NCBI GenBank assembly: GCA_007026445.1 | Contig: VDMD01000001.1 | Location: forward strand, 3,906,001 to 3,970,000 | Length of the DNA stretch: 64,000 nt | Direction of reading: 5' to 3' | From: Schizophyllum amplum | Taxonomy: Eukaryota > Basidiomycota > Agaricomycetes > Agaricales > Schizophyllaceae | Shown: one piece after another, positions 46,477-59,332 of the stretch | How the letters are laid out: every line of letters starts with the position of its first letter | How positions within the stretch are numbered: position 1 is the first letter of the stretch | Program-made: the position numbers and the translations under genes | Notes under the pieces: generated by a model | What the model was told of the DNA's origin: nothing | The model's input: only the letters and a program-made list of their open reading frames with translations | Databases searched by the model: none

Positions 46477-48446
46477 ATGTTTTCGGCGCCCCAGCTCATC
46501 ACAGTCGCTGCATCAGGCACGTGGCGACATTCCTTTCGCTCTTGCTGGCGCCCGGTCCCGATGCTGCATTTCCCATCCTCTCTGCAGTCCAGTGCGGGGG
46601 CCAACAGCAGCAGCAAGAGGGACACCCTCAATGCGACCCAGCAGAAGCAGGCGTCGCACCCCGTTCTGCTCCAAATCGAGAACGAGCTACACGATGCGCG
46701 GCGAGTGCACTCGCACGGGCAGGAGGACGATCTGCGGTATGCGCTCGACATGGTCATCAAGCGCCTGAGCGAGGTGGTGCGTGGCGTACCAGACCTAAGG
46801 AAGGCTTGTGCTGACACGAAAGGCAGTCCGGGTTGCTCGCACAAGCGTACAAGACGCAGACGGACCTCGAGGTCCAGCTGAACGTGACGCAGTCCAATCT
46901 AAAGCTCGTCAGCGCGAACAACGAGATGCTCGAAGAGGCGCTGCGCAATAACGCCAGCGCGGGCCGCGACGTCGGCTGGCGTCGTGCCAAGCCCAGCGAG
47001 TCCGAGTCACGCAAGCCGTCTATGGAACAATCCCAGGTGCCCTCACGGTCGGCGTCCATCGACGGCGAAGCGCCCCCTCCACCCCAATCCCAGCTACCTG
47101 CGACCCCCACACCGAACTCCGAGAGCAGCTCTGCCGCATCGTCCCCGTCCCTGTCTGCGAAATCGCCGAATCCAGCACAGCAGGAGAGCCGCTTCTTCAA
47201 GTTCCGCTTCGGGAGCAGTACCGGGAGCCTGTCGCGCACGACGTCGCGTCCAGATACACCAAATCCGCCTGTCGCGGTGCCCGTCCAGCATACGACGACC
47301 TCGTCATTACCTGTCGGCGAGATCAGCGCGAAGGAGAAGGAGCTGGAAAACATGATTGCAGAGCTTGAGCGGCGACGGGCAGAGTTGGAGAAGGAGCGCC
47401 AGGCCAGGCAGGAGACATTGAAGCAGAAGGAGGCTCTTGAGGCGGAGCTGGAGAGCTTGAGCCAGGCTTTGTTCGAAGAGGTGCGTGTCCGTCGGCTCCT
47501 TTTGCGCACACGACCCGACATCGCGCATCCATCCAATTGTCCTTTTCCCATGTTCTACCCCATCGCGAATGCGCCACTTTGCCCACACATGCTCACCGTC
47601 TCTCCCAGGCGAATAAGATGGTGGCATCTGAGCGTATCAAGGCCGCAGAAACAATGGAGGAATTGCGCGAAGCGCTCATGGAGAAGGAAGCACTGAGAAG
47701 CGCCCTGAAGTTGATTGAGCGCGAGAACAAGTGCGTCCTCTGCCTATCAAAACGTCGCCACTTTCTCATACTTGCACAGGCGACTACGCGAGCCGGACGG
47801 CGCCGCGTCGGACAGCGGTGACACCGCTGCCAGCCGGTCCTCACTCGACACCGACAAGTCGACACCGCCTACATCTGAGAATGGAGGAGCGCACTCTCCG
47901 ATCCAGTTCCACTCTCGCTCCTCGTCACAAATTGGCATGAAGTCCGTGCCGACCTCACCGACGTTGCGGGAGAACAGGGCCTCGGTTATCTCCATGCTGT
48001 CCGCAAGACATATACCGACGGAGGGCTCGCGCCCACCAGCCCAGTTCGCTGCGGCAGCGCCTGCGGAGGCGACTCGGTCTCCCTCAATCCATGAACTACC
48101 TACGAGTGGCTCTTCATCAAGCCCGACGCCTATGACCCCTGCGCTGGCTGCGGACACTACTATCAGGCCTGACGACTCCGCAGCGGTGGGTACATCAGCG
48201 CAAACGACGCCGAGGTACGAGGCTCCGGCGGATCGCAATCTGCCTGCCGAAGGCAGCACGGCGCCGGCGGGAGATGCTGATGACCGTGACGCGCCTTCGC
48301 CGTCGTCGCTGCCATCCGTGGAGGTCGAAGCGTCATCCGAGGAGAAGGCGGCGCGCCGCTCCATCGAGATTCTTCAGCAGATGGAGCCGGAGAACTCCCC
48401 CTGGACCGCTGAGGCATCGCGCTGGGCGGCTATGGCGACGATGTGA
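46477..48446 (+). CDS. SEC2: SEC2-type Rab guanine-nucleotide exchange factor
   Basis: Sec2 activates the Rab Sec4/Rab8 on secretory vesicles for polarised exocytosis. Four exons close in frame (46477-46776, 46827-47480, 47609-47730, 47780-48446), giving 580 residues. The coiled-coil GEF signature spans the second junction: KQKEALEAELESLSQALFEE, then ANKMVASERIKAAETMEELR. The regions on both sides are Ser/Pro-rich and probably disordered. A heptad-rich segment also occurs in exon 1-2 (LAQAYKTQTDLEVQLNVTQS). The start ATG 46477 is the first good one but leaves an unusual N terminus, so the true start could be later or in an upstream exon. It sits 225 bp after SNX3 on the same strand. Confidence 0.85.
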
Positions 48447-48590
48447 AGTGGCTTCGGCTGCTTTGTGAAGCGGCTTCGGCTGCTTGTGAAGTGGCTTCGG
48501 CTGCTTGTGAAGTGGCTTCGACTACTTGTGAAGCGGCTTCGGCTACTTGTGAAGCGGCTTCGACTGCTTTGTGAAACGGCTTCGGCTGCT
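48442..48590 (+). repeat. 21-22 bp tandem repeat at the SEC2 3' end
   Basis: About seven imperfect units of TGTGAAGYGGCTTCGGCTGCT begin exactly at the SEC2 stop codon (the TGA lies in the first unit). Units alternate in length between 21 and 22 bp. They would form part of the 3' untranslated region. Confidence 0.85.
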
Positions 48591-49490
48591 TCATCGCCCA
48601 TCATGCATCATTCCGTGTGCAATGGATTGTGCATAGCATCCCACAACATATACCGCCTTCACATATACGCCTAGGTCGGCTGCGCCAGTTACCTACCCCT
48701 TTCTCCTCAGGACCTCAGGTCTCACGTTCTGCCCTCGGCCCTTTGGACCTCCCCTGCCCCACGGTTCCTCGGACCTTCCCTGCCCCTCCTTTCGCTCATT
48801 TTAACCTACGCATATGCACTTGTATTACTAGCTCATTTTCGCAACGTACGATGGATGGATAATCATAGTGTCACTTTCATCCTGTTTATCTATCTGGCGA
48901 ATCATTCAACGGAATGGGGGAATGATCATCAGAATCTTGAGCTATATCGGCGAAAATTGCCGGTGTCTATTTTGTTTGGCCTTATTGATTGTTGTGTAGT
49001 CTGACTCACGGGCAACCGCATTAGGAAGGTATTGACATACCATTGTATCAGGAACTTCAGTTGCTCTTTCCTCTCACGACGTCAGCTCGAAAGAAATCAC
49101 CTTCTTGCGCACCAATGCTCCATAACAAATCCTCGAAGATACTCAGAGCTTCACAGGCTGCGCTTTGCGCTCCCACGGCGCTCACCTGTTCAGTTCTGCA
49201 ACACCGATTGACCAGATCCAAGACTGACTGGTGACTCTGGCAACGCACCTCTTCAATATTCAATCTCTATCAGCCTCGATGTCTATATACATTCATGCAA
49301 AGCTCAACCCGCGACACGATCCCGCGTAACAACATACTACGGACGACATCTCTGGCGTACTCATCCCTTCTCGATGTCGTTCCCAGTGCGGCCTTTGGCG
49401 CCGACATAGAAGCCTGGTCTGCCTGTCGGCCTATCCTCAGACTCTCCCCCCGCAATCTGTTCTACTCGCCCTTTTCCACTTCTTTTCCTC
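48591..49490. other. Gap downstream of SEC2
   Basis: No gene recognised over 900 bp. Pyrimidine-rich stretches occur near 48700-48790 and 49430-49490. Short open frames lack family features. Confidence 0.4.
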
Positions 49491-49999
49491 GCCGTGCAGT
49501 TCTCCGTCGCCGTCCTCTGCGCCGTCCTTTCAGCCGGTGTCTACCCGGCGCCGTACGGTGCTCGCGAGGCTCAGGCTACGCAGGAATGTCTTGCAGCTCT
49601 TGCGCCCACTGTCGCTATATGTGGCGTAGCTGCCGCACGAGGTGCCTGTAGGCTCTATACCCAGTCTAACTAGATACGCGGTCATCACCTTTGCAGACAT
49701 TAGACATTCCCGACGACGCGGTCTGTCTTGCGTCCGCTGCCAACTCGGCGGTCAACCTCGTGCGTGTCATCTACACATTCGCCTTCCAGGCTGACCAACT
49801 GCCCTTCTCTGTAGCCCGACAGCTGTACCAAGTGCGCGGACGAGTTTCGACATACCCAACGTCGACATTCCGAAGGCGTACGGGAATCATGCCTTCATTT
49901 CCCACGCCACCGCACGATTCGTTGCTTTTGTCCTTTCTTCTTCCTGCGAGGATCAACCGGCGACCGGCGACCCATTGCTGTTGTACATCAGGTAGCGCA
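49491..49999 (+). CDS. Possible small secreted cysteine-containing protein (fragments)
   Basis: Two or three exon-like pieces can be read: FSVAVLCAVLSAGVYPAPYG (hydrophobic, signal-peptide-like), then ATQECLAALAPTVAICGVAA. After an intron come DIPDDAVCLASAANSAVNL and, after another, PDSCTKCADEF. The composition fits small secreted proteins of basidiomycetes. No ATG joins cleanly to the first piece, and the first junction does not keep frame at the obvious donor. The model is therefore incomplete or the gene is broken. Not assigned to a family. Confidence 0.3.
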
Positions 50000-50492
50000 T
50001 AGTTTATGATAGAAGAGCCGTTCAGACTTTGTGCGCCCTGCGAGCATGATTCCGAATCGTTGTGCCTCGGTTCACCTTTGAAGCTCATGTTGAAAAGTGA
50101 TCACGCAGAGAGATACCAGCGACAACGATACTTCATTAGTACAGCACGGCCATACGGTACAGAATGAGTACAACGATATCAGTGCAAAACGCCACCGCCG
50201 ATAAATCATCATCAAAGTCCTTTGTAACTGGATATCGTAAGGAGTGTCCGTCCGTGTATGATCAGCGAAGAGCATACGCGAGGAGTCAGTCATAAGAGAG
50301 CGAGAGAATGCATGAAGGGCATAGGATGATAAATAGGATATCCAGAGATGGGAGGTGCATGGGGTGCGTGAGCGGACTAACCGCAGCTCGTGAGCGAAGA
50401 AAAAGACCTGCGCCAACCTACATACACCGTCCGTCGGCAACCATATCACATCTTCCTACGTAGCATCAGAGGGGACAGGATGAACCCGCCGC
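50000..50492. other. Gap upstream of 50493
   Basis: No gene recognised. It should contain the 3' region of the unknown minus-strand gene that ends at 50493. Confidence 0.4.
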
Positions 50493-51855
50493 TCAGCATC
50501 GCATCCCCAGCACGTTCTCCATCAGTTCGCGCCGCATTTCCTCTCGCCTCCTCTCACCATCCGCGTACTCCTGCGCCGCGCTCTTCTGCGGGCGGCTCTT
50601 CGTCAGTACCTTTGCTTGACGGTCGGCCAGCGGCGTCCTCGGCGCACGCGCAAGTTTCCGGGCGCGCGGAGGGACATCCAGCGCAGCCCCTTCGTCGCCG
50701 GAGAACGCGTTCTGGAATGGCCGCTTGACACCCTTGCTCGAGCGCTTGCGAAGCACCTTCGGCTTCTGAACGCGCTCGTCGTCCATCTCCTCTAGACCGT
50801 CCATGGTCGGGAACTCCCACGAAAACAAAGACTCTTCGAGGGGCGGGAGCAGCTGATCTCCTAGGGCAGGGGATAGCGATGAGACGGCCGTGGGAGATTG
50901 GACCATTGGGAACGGCCTGTACTCGGGGCGAGCGACGCTGGGGCGACGAAGCACCGCACTTTCGCTGTCACCACGCATGTGGGCGAAGCCGCGAGAACCG
51001 CCGAGAGCACGTGGTGCGAGACGCTTGACGCCACGTTCTTCGACGACCGACGCGGTACGCCGGTGCCGCCCATCTGCAGCTGGCGTTTCATAGCCGCCAT
51101 CGTGGTTCGCGAACAGAACCTCCGGTGAAGGCAAGGCCGGCGTCTCAGGGCTCGCTTGCCAGTCCGGTACCTGCCGGCCGCTGCTCATGAAGCGTCTGTC
51201 CGACATAGAGGGCGACCGAACATTCGCGTCGTGCCCCATGTACGCGTCCTCCAGCCTTCTCTCAACGCGATGACCAAAGATGACCTCGGGCGGGGGAAGA
51301 TCAGGGACATCGGGGCTATCCTGCCACGCCGGAGCGCGGCGCTCGCGGAAAGGTCGGTCATACGCGATGTGAGGCAACGGAAGGTCCTGGGATATGGTCA
51401 GAAGAGTGACAGTGGCATAGAACGTAATCGCGCACCTTCGGCGAAGGCGTGGCCTCCCAAGCCGACAACCTCCGCACCCTGCCAGCGCGCTTGATCGTCC
51501 GGACGCGCTGTAGCGGCGACCCCGGACCGCTGTCGCACTCGTCTTCATCGTAGGGCACGCTTTCCAGCGCCGTCAGTTCGGGACGCTTGGCACCATCGAG
51601 CCCGAAGAACGAATCAGCAAGGGCGTTGCTAGGAGCACGCTTGCATCCGAGCTCGGACAAATGCTGCTCCAGCGCCATCTCCGCGTCTTCCCTCTCCACC
51701 TCTTCCGCCATCGTCCACTCCTGCTCGACCTGCTGGCGCCAGCGCTCAATGTCGATCTGATACTGAGGTTCTGGGCCAATCAGAGGGCGCTCGTCCTTGA
51801 CTTCGACCTTGACGTGATCGGCCAGGCGATGAGGCTGACGTCCGCGAGGTGCCAT
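50493..51855 (-). CDS. Unknown protein with repeated W-Q-x-S-P motifs
   Basis: Two exons (51855-51436, 51386-50493) close in frame to 437 residues; the 49-nt intron joins SAWEATPSPK to DLPLPHIAYDRP. I do not recognise a family. The N-terminal third is acidic and helical (IERWRQQVEQEWTMAEEVER). The centre has two similar units, PAWQDSPDVPDLPPPEVIFG and PDWQASPETPALPSPEVLFA, about 52 residues apart, each followed by a charged stretch. The C-terminal third is rich in Lys/Arg with several S/T-P sites (RTPLADRQAKVL, KRPFQNAF), suggesting a nuclear protein controlled by proline-directed kinases. Repeated short motifs in a disordered chain suggest docking sites for a partner. All functional remarks are inference. 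Confidence 0.7.
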
Positions 51856-52606
51856 GTTTGACGTATGATCGACTTAGAGTGAGTGCGGCGGGCAGGCGAG
51901 GGTGAGAGGAGACGTTGAAAGAGGGGCGAGGAGGTGAGCAACGAGTAGCTCAAATCGAGAACAAAGAACGGAAAGACGGTGCTGCTATTGCCTGTCCCGC
52001 AATATGGCCAGTGGCCGGTGGCTTGTTTTGACCCGCAGTGGCAGATTCGCTCGTAACAGCCGTTTGCAGAATGTTTGACTGAACAGCAGCACCGCCTCAA
52101 CTTGAAGTGGAAGTTGAGAACAAGGATGATAACCAGATTGGGTGGCCAAGCGACATGACGTACGCCGGTACGGGCGTTTTTGAGCTCCGATCTCGGTGGT
52201 TGCCGGGTTGGACCCACAAGAACCTATGGACATACTTTATTCACTTTACGTAGGCGATGACAGACTTTTAATGATCAGCTCTAGACGACGGACAGCAAAC
52301 AGGCTTGCAGCGTGACCTGTGGGGCGCAGCATGAGGCTAGTAATATAAGTGATCTGCAAGTTACTTCATAGTGGCAATAAGATACAGCGGACTGTGGAAG
52401 AAAAGCGACCTGACGTGTATGAGGCATTACCCAAGATATTTGTTACAATGTGAGCTCACTCAAAGATTCCTGCTAGTGAATAAATACCGAAGAGCGATGA
52501 TTCGACGTGTAATGCGTAAGCAGAGGTCCGAAGTTCAACGACGAAAAAAGGAGGGTAATATTATCGAAGGTTCTCCATGACACGCAGTTGTGAGGCTGAT
52601 ATTGAC
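51856..52606. other. Gap between the unknown gene and the Zn2Cys6 factor
   Basis: No gene recognised over 750 bp. It includes the promoter of the unknown gene (near 51856-52000) and the 3' end of the transcription factor gene. Confidence 0.4.
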
Positions 52607-54590
52607 TCAGTGACACTTCCACTCGTAGACTTCAAGATACTCACCCATCAGCTTGCAACGCGGCGCCAACGCGCGCATCGCAGACTCCATAACGTCCAGA
52701 TCAGTCTTGAGATCTTCGACGGAGGGGCCTCCCGCCGCCCAGCCAGAATTCAGTTGGATAGCAATGACCCCATCGAGCAGTGCCTTGCATGTTTTGAACC
52801 AGAGCGTCTGTAAGACGGTCAGATATCAGTCGCGACGCCCGACGTGTTGACGTACCGCCACAATAGGGTCGATGTACTCGAAATCGTGCACATTTGGGAC
52901 GCTCTGTGTCGCCCGCACGACAGATCTCGCCGCGTCAATGCATCGTCCCCGCGTTGCGTGGTTGTCGTCGATGCTCACGAGGAACGGCATGTGCAGCTGG
53001 ATGATCGCGACATGGACAAGAGTGTGCATGAGCAGCGTCAGTCGACGCGGGGTATCGCCCACTCGATAGATGTGTGCGGGCTGCAAGGGCGGCAGCGCGT
53101 GAAGGATGCGGTCTGCTAGCGCATTCAAGTTCTGGAACCGGGTCCAGAACTCGTCTATGGCATCAGCGCCGAGGTCTGGGACAAATCATGGTCAATGCTA
53201 CACAGGAATTGAGAAAGGAGGATCTCACTCGTGACAGCCTTCGCCAGCGTGGCAGACTGCTCGAAGAGAATGGACGCCTTGGACATCAGAGCGAAAGGCG
53301 ATATGCCTTCGTCCGAATCTCTGTCCAGAAAACGCGATATGACGTTGAAGGAAGAGGGTTTCTGGGAGTTGTTTTAGTAGACGTGGTTGTCCTAAGCGCT
53401 GGTACGAACAGTGGAGCCCGGCCAAGGCGTGTCAATACGGACACCCTCGTTACTTACGCCTGACGGCGTGTACGCTTTGTTCGTGTGCGATCCGTCGCCC
53501 GATGTCCAAAAATTAGCCATGACAAAGACGTTCCAGAATGCACGGATGCGCTCCTCCTCCTCGGCGAGATCCGCGGCAGGAGGGAGCACTTGCACGCCCG
53601 TACTCACTGGCGTTGGACTTCGTATCTGGTGAATGCCAGACGCCAGGGTGAGCGACACCGCGGCGGTGGTAAAGTACTTGCCCTCGACGAGGCGATTGCT
53701 GTGGAGAAGATATAATGCGAGAAGGATTTGGGATTGAAGGGTGTGGATGATGGTTGGGGCGCCAATGCTGTGTGCGACGCTCTCGCTGGCGCGGCTGAGA
53801 AGGGGCGTCTCGTATGCTCGGATGTCGGGCGAGGTCGACAGAGAGGCGCCCCATAAACACATTGTGGCAAGTAAAGCGGGAGAAGAGGTGCAGGACTGAG
53901 GAGTTTGGAGGAAGCGCTGGAGTCGCTCGACGTCGAGAAAGAAGTACAGTTCGGACGAATATCGAAGGAAGGTCGAAAGACTGGAGGTAGTCAGCGCCGT
54001 TCTGACCTGAGTCAGCGGGGATCAATCTTACCAGACTTTCACTGCCGACGCAGGAAGACCATGGCATCCCTATGGTATGAAGAGTATTAGTCAAAGACCC
54101 AGCATGGGCCACTTCGTGCGAACCTGCGGGAGATTGACGTTGATACCTGTGATCAGCGTTGTGATCAACCGTTGCTTCCGAGGTACGATATCTCCGAAGA
54201 CGTACTTTCTTTGTTCTTGCTGCCAGACGTCTTGCGTGCTGTAGGACTGCTCAACTGGGCAAGGCGCGCCTCCAGACGAGCGATCTCCCCTTCGAGAATT
54301 TCGCTCTCTGTGCTGCCTTCATCCGAGAATTGGCAGTCGCTCCAGGCGCTCGAGGAACTCGTGCACGGTCCACATCTCGGCTTGACGCCGTCGCATTTCT
54401 GAGGGCGAGATCAACGATGGCCTTTATCGGCGAGGATCAAGCCCTACGATCTTTCGGCGTCTGACGTGGATCGGTCAACGGCGTCCATCTCCGAACAAAG
54501 GGCGTACCTGCAATTCGTACATGCCAGCCCTTTGCGGAGGGGGAGCACAGGCACTGGGCTGGTCGACTTGGACTTTGACTTGAACGACAT
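52607..54590 (-). CDS. Zn2Cys6 fungal transcription factor
   Basis: Nuclear DNA-binding regulator of the Gal4 class. The start at ATG 54590 gives MSFKSKSKSTSPVPVLPLRK, then GLACTNC with the first two zinc cysteines. After an intron comes KCDGVKPRCGPC...DCQF with the other four. A coiled-coil-like ILEGEIARLEARLAQL follows, as usual after this finger. The middle region holds FLDVERLQRFLQTP and ATMCLWGASLSTSPDI, then LQSQILLALYLLHSNRLVEG and AEEEERIRAFWNVFVMANFW, typical of the fungal_trans domain. The end is probably TGA 52609-52607. The basic linker between the second and third cysteines does not assemble at the obvious donor and acceptor. Either a small exon was missed or the finger is damaged. 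Target genes are unknown. Confidence 0.75.
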
Positions 54591-56796
54591 GCAGGGAGGA
54601 GAAGGGGGCGCTCACGCCTCCTGAACCGCTGAAGGGTGAATTATGTATGTGAGCCTGTAGCCGGATTACAACAGTGCTTCATCGTAATTAGCTCTGTTCA
54701 CCCGGCTGAGAAAGAGGAACCACAACCTGCGCCACAGGCGAGACGTTTGCTGCTCTGATCTGGCCGGGCCCGGCTTGCCGCCCCCGAGGTTGAGCAATCA
54801 GGGAACGGATGCGGCCGCTGCCCGGACTCGGAACCGGCCGCGGCACTACACGTGGAAGGACAGGCCTGCGAAACACGGCCCGTCCTCAACGTCAACCCTT
54901 GCTGTACTTACCAGCTGTAGTACTGACTGACCTCGCTCGACAATCCCTTCTCTTTCTCATCCATCAAAATGGCATGATCTTCATGCGTGGCGACGACACC
55001 GCCATCTGTGACACTGCCGTTGCAAGGGCGTCGTCCGTACTCCTTGCGGACCACTTCCGCCGTGTCTTGTGAGCCTGGAGCGTCTGCGTCAGGTCTGCGT
55101 CAACGAGCAGGTAACCTCGCCCTTCAAATTTTTGAGGCTTACGAACATCAGGAATTGTGAAGGCGCTGCTCTCTCAAGAACGCCTAATAAGTGAGTATCA
55201 CAGTATTATCTCATCGAAGTCCTGTGAAGCTAACAGCCCGTCGCCATCGGCCTTCGAACCTTGCGCGCTGAGCCTCGAAGCTTGAAGTCGCCCGAAAACT
55301 TGCTATGTATATGAGACTTTAGATTGCCGACTTACTTTCCGACGCGCGCTTCCAGCTCCCGACATATTCCTCCTGCACCGTTCGCCGCAAGAATTGACTA
55401 GCAGCCCTTCTCACAGCTTCACCGCCGCTCTTATGTCTTCATTAGCCCCGTGTCCTCGCTTCCGTCACTCCGAGCCACCTGTGCAGCTTCCTTCGCTCAA
55501 ATACGGCCAGTAACCACTCGACACCTCAGCGCTTGCTAAAGAGCCGTATCACCTTTTCCATCGACCCAGAAAACTCTATGGCACAGAGTGGCAAACATTC
55601 CTATGCTTTCGACCTTGACAAGCTCTCATCCGACTTGCTTACTCTATTTCATGCGTTTTTTGAAGACTGAGACGCCAGTTTGCTCATCGTAGACATCGCC
55701 GTCCAGCACGCCAGAGTTAGCGTCCGTCCTTCCTGCTTGTCGGCGAACTTTCTGCTCATTGCTCTTCCCCGCCTCCTTATGTCTCACGCTGCTTGAATGA
55801 CTGTCTGCCGCCGACATACTCGGGCGGCGAGCGCCACCACTGGCTCAACCACCCGTGCCTTCGCTGGTTACTTGGTCCTACCGAGCGAAGACACCCAGAA
55901 CACGGAGCAACCTCGCCTTTCCTCGCGCGTACCTCGCCTCGGATCGACGATTGCTATCACGGGGCGCCAATACATGAAGCAGACTCCGACACAAACAATA
56001 CGTCTGGCTGGGATTGTGATTCCAGGGAGCTCCAGGAAACGATCCGTGAGCTGCAGCCAAAAGCTGAGGTCGCCAATCTCGCGACTGCGATGAGCGCACT
56101 CGGCTTCAGACTTGAATGTCGCCATGTTGATTTTTCGGGCATCGTGTGCAATTCTAATGTAGGACGACATCGTGGTTTCACTCAAGTCATCGCTAGTGAT
56201 TCAGGCAGCGGAAGCCATACGGGTACGGCGCCAGCTTCGGAGTGGACAACTCTTTCATCGCGGAGATCCATGACTTAGAGATCACTGCCACGATTTGCGA
56301 TGAGCGCCTGAGTCAAGTACTCGTGATGTACCCATTTCTCGTCTGGATCCTGTCGTCAGCATATGATAGCAAACAACAGTTGTCTTCTGCGTAAATGCCG
56401 TAAGGCAAGTAAGTCTCAAATCCAGTGGGCACGCAGGCTACCAATGCTTGAACTCGCAAACCATGATATCGATAATCTATCGCGTCCTGTCAAGAGTTAA
56501 CATTCTACCTGCGCTTCTAATTTAGCGGTGAACTGCTGAATATATGACACGCCCGCTTGATGGACTATTCGACGTAGCATGAGCGTTTCGAACTTGTAGT
56601 CACGTGAGCTGCACGTGCAGCACAGCGTGACGCCGTTGATCCCAATGTCACCGGGCACGTTGTACATTCCTTTGTTCTCGCCATCAGCAAGTGGCCCTCC
56701 TCGTACTGCGGTCGAATGCTTTCGTCCCGTGACTCGCGGCTCCGGATTCAGATATAAAGCGTGAGTCACCCAAGCTGCGTCTCTTCTGCCACCATC
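54591..56796. other. Long gap upstream of FunK1-E
   Basis: About 2.2 kb without a supportable gene. An open stretch at 55793-56278 and several short ones nearby have no family signature and no consistent splice plan. They may be remains of a decayed gene. The last 100 bp hold the FunK1-E promoter (GATATAAAGC at 56750-56759). Confidence 0.4.
56751..56758 (+). promoter_or_regulatory. TATA box of FunK1-E
   Basis: ATATAAAG lies 39 bp before the FunK1-E start ATG (56797), a close but plausible distance for a fungal TATA box with a short leader. Confidence 0.45.
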
Positions 56797-59332
56797 ATGT
56801 CGACCGACCCCGCCACTGACCTCAGCGCCAGCCCGCTCTCGGTCGGTCCTCGGACTCCAAAGACGCCTCCGCGCTCCGCCGCCGCTCGTCTCGAGTATAC
56901 ACAGAGCGTGACTGATACGTCGATGACTTACAACGTTGGGGACTCGTCATACGGCCATCCCACAGTAAAGGACGATCTACGCCCCCTACTGAAGGCCGAG
57001 CTCAGAAAACATCATGTTGAAGGCGTGGAACCGCCAAAGCTTAATCAAGCTCATGTTCAGGACGCACGGGCATTCCTGGACCAGTCTCCTCTCTACGACC
57101 ACACTCTACGTCGTTGGCATGAGATCCCTGCGTCGCCCAAGCGCGAGCAGGAGCTCTATGCCCCTCAGGCGGCCATATTCAGCGCGATACTAGATCACTT
57201 CGAGTTCAAGGAGCGACGACTCATGGTGCCGTGGAATAAGAAGATAGAACATGCTCCGCATGCCGACGAGAAGCTCAAGACGAGTCCCGACTACTGCATC
57301 GTCGGATTAGGGCCGCTTGTAAACGGCAAGAGCCGCTTCCCGACGCCTTCAACTATCCTTCCTCCTGATTGTGGTTGGGCCGATTACGACTTTATCACCA
57401 ATCCCGGCGACGCCAAGAAGCACGACAATGTCAATTTATTCGATGACGGGATTCAGTTGAGTGTATATGCCAGGTGCGTCCTATCGACATATCTGCGCTG
57501 CATCGTCACTAATGAGCAATAGGCAGTGCTTCATCCAACAACACAATCGCGACTTCGTGCTCACCTATCTCATGACCGAGAGGAACTTCCGCGTCATCCG
57601 CTTCGACCGCTGCGGCATGATGTCGACCACGGACGTCAACTACCACGAGGATCCGGTGGCCTTCGTGAACCTCTTTCGCATCATCTGCTCAGACGACGCG
57701 GAGAGCATTGGATACAACCCCACGCTCTACTTCGAGAAAATCGACGACCAGCGCACGCGCTTCTTCGAATCGACCTTTATCAGAGTCGTCGACGACGAAG
57801 AGGCTCGAAGTCAACCAGCTCTGAAGTTCGTGCAGAATCAGGTTCAGGTCGATGACGACGACGGACTCGGAGTTATCGACGACTCACGCCTGTTCGTCGA
57901 AGAGAAACTGAAACTCCGCGTTCACAACAAGCCTATGCACTTTCGACGTGGCTTACGCGGTCGAGGTGGTGTGTACTGGGCGAGCGAGGACTCGAAACTC
58001 GGCAAAGTGATCGTCAAGCAGTCGTATCGTCCATCAGGTCGAGTTCCCGAGTGGAAGTTCTTACGCAAGGCTGTCGGCGTTCCGGGTGTGGGCCAGATGG
58101 TGGCCTATGATACGAGGGTATGGAAGGTCTCGGACAGCCGTTGGCCTGGTGGTACCGGCAAGGAGCGGTTCTACGACCGCGAGTGGTCCTGCGCTGTCAT
58201 ACAACAATACGGCAGCTCGATCGACAATTTCCGATCGCATACCCAGCTCTTGGTCGCCTTCCGGGACGCTATCGCAGGTACGTCAATGCGACGTGTGTAT
58301 GACTCGCTGTGACTGACCACGAGTCCTAGGCCACCGCGCCTTGTGGGATATGTACATCTTACATCGAGATGTCAGCATTCCCAATATCCTGCTCGGTGTT
58401 GTGACTGCGCCAGACGGCTGGAAGGGCGTGATCATCGACCTTGACATGGCCATTTTCATGCTGCGCAAATCCAGCAACGTTGGAGTTGATTTTCGAACGG
58501 TACGTGTGCGATAATGTCACGCGCTGCGCGGTCTACGCGTCTGTTCCGCATAAGCTAACGGTGTCTTTGAAGGGCACGCGAGCGTTTCAGTCTGTTCAAG
58601 TGCTGGCTAGCTACCAGTACGAGATTCCAGACGCGCAAGCGGAGACGGTGCCGGCGGACTCCCAGCGTTTGATGCACGACTATCTTGACGACCTCGAGTC
58701 GTTTTACTGGTAAGCCCAATTGTACATTGACCTTTCAACCGTTGTACCAATCGCGCGTTCACAGGTGCCTTTGCTGGATCTGCTTCAGCTACGAGAGTCC
58801 CGGACAGCTCGAGAAGAACGCCAAAGTAGAGGCGTGGCAGCACGACGACCCCAAGCACGCGGCGAATGCGAAGAGCGACCACCTGCTTGGCCCGTTCGAC
58901 CCAAGTCTCGTCAAGCCCTCTCTGCAACCGCTGGTCCCGCTTCTCAGAAGCTTGCATGGCCTATTCCAAAGGATGCTGACAGCCAAGCGCGTGCTCGTGG
59001 CTGCTAAGATGGCGCACGCACGCACACTCGCCATAATGCGCAAGGAGGCGGACTCGCATTACGACTACGTCTTGAACGCAATACAGCAGGCAATCGACTC
59101 CATTGGCGCCGAGGATGCACGGGAGAAGGAGACGCAAACGAGGTCTTACGAAGATTACGCGGCCCTTTTTGCAGTGCCAGAGCTCCCAACCGCGCCGGCG
59201 CGCGCTTTGGTCTCGTCGAGGTCATTTGGTGGCAAGCGGAAGTCGCAGGAGGAGCCGGACGAGCAAAAAGCGTGCATCGGACGGACCGTTGGGCCCTTCA
59301 ACCTTCGCCATCCGGAATCCATTGATTCGTAG
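56797..59332 (+). CDS. FunK1-type protein kinase (copy E)
   Basis: Five exons in the family plan (56797-57473, 57523-58277, 58330-58499, 58573-58709, 58765-59332) close in frame to 768 residues. Catalytic features are intact: GRGGVYWA, VIVKQSYRP, LHRDVSIPNIL, IDLDMA. Intron 3 (73 nt) is the longest in the four copies. This is the most diverged copy: the tail replaces the acidic run by a shorter Ala-rich one and ends HPESIDS, but KRKSQEEPDE remains. Exon 2 is exactly 755 nt, as in copies A and C. It stands alone, with no pheromone gene beside it. Confidence 0.9.

Noticed and set aside
55793..56278. 161-residue open frame as a gene
   Set aside because: No family signature, no supported start, and overlapping frames look equally plausible. 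Composition is not distinctive.
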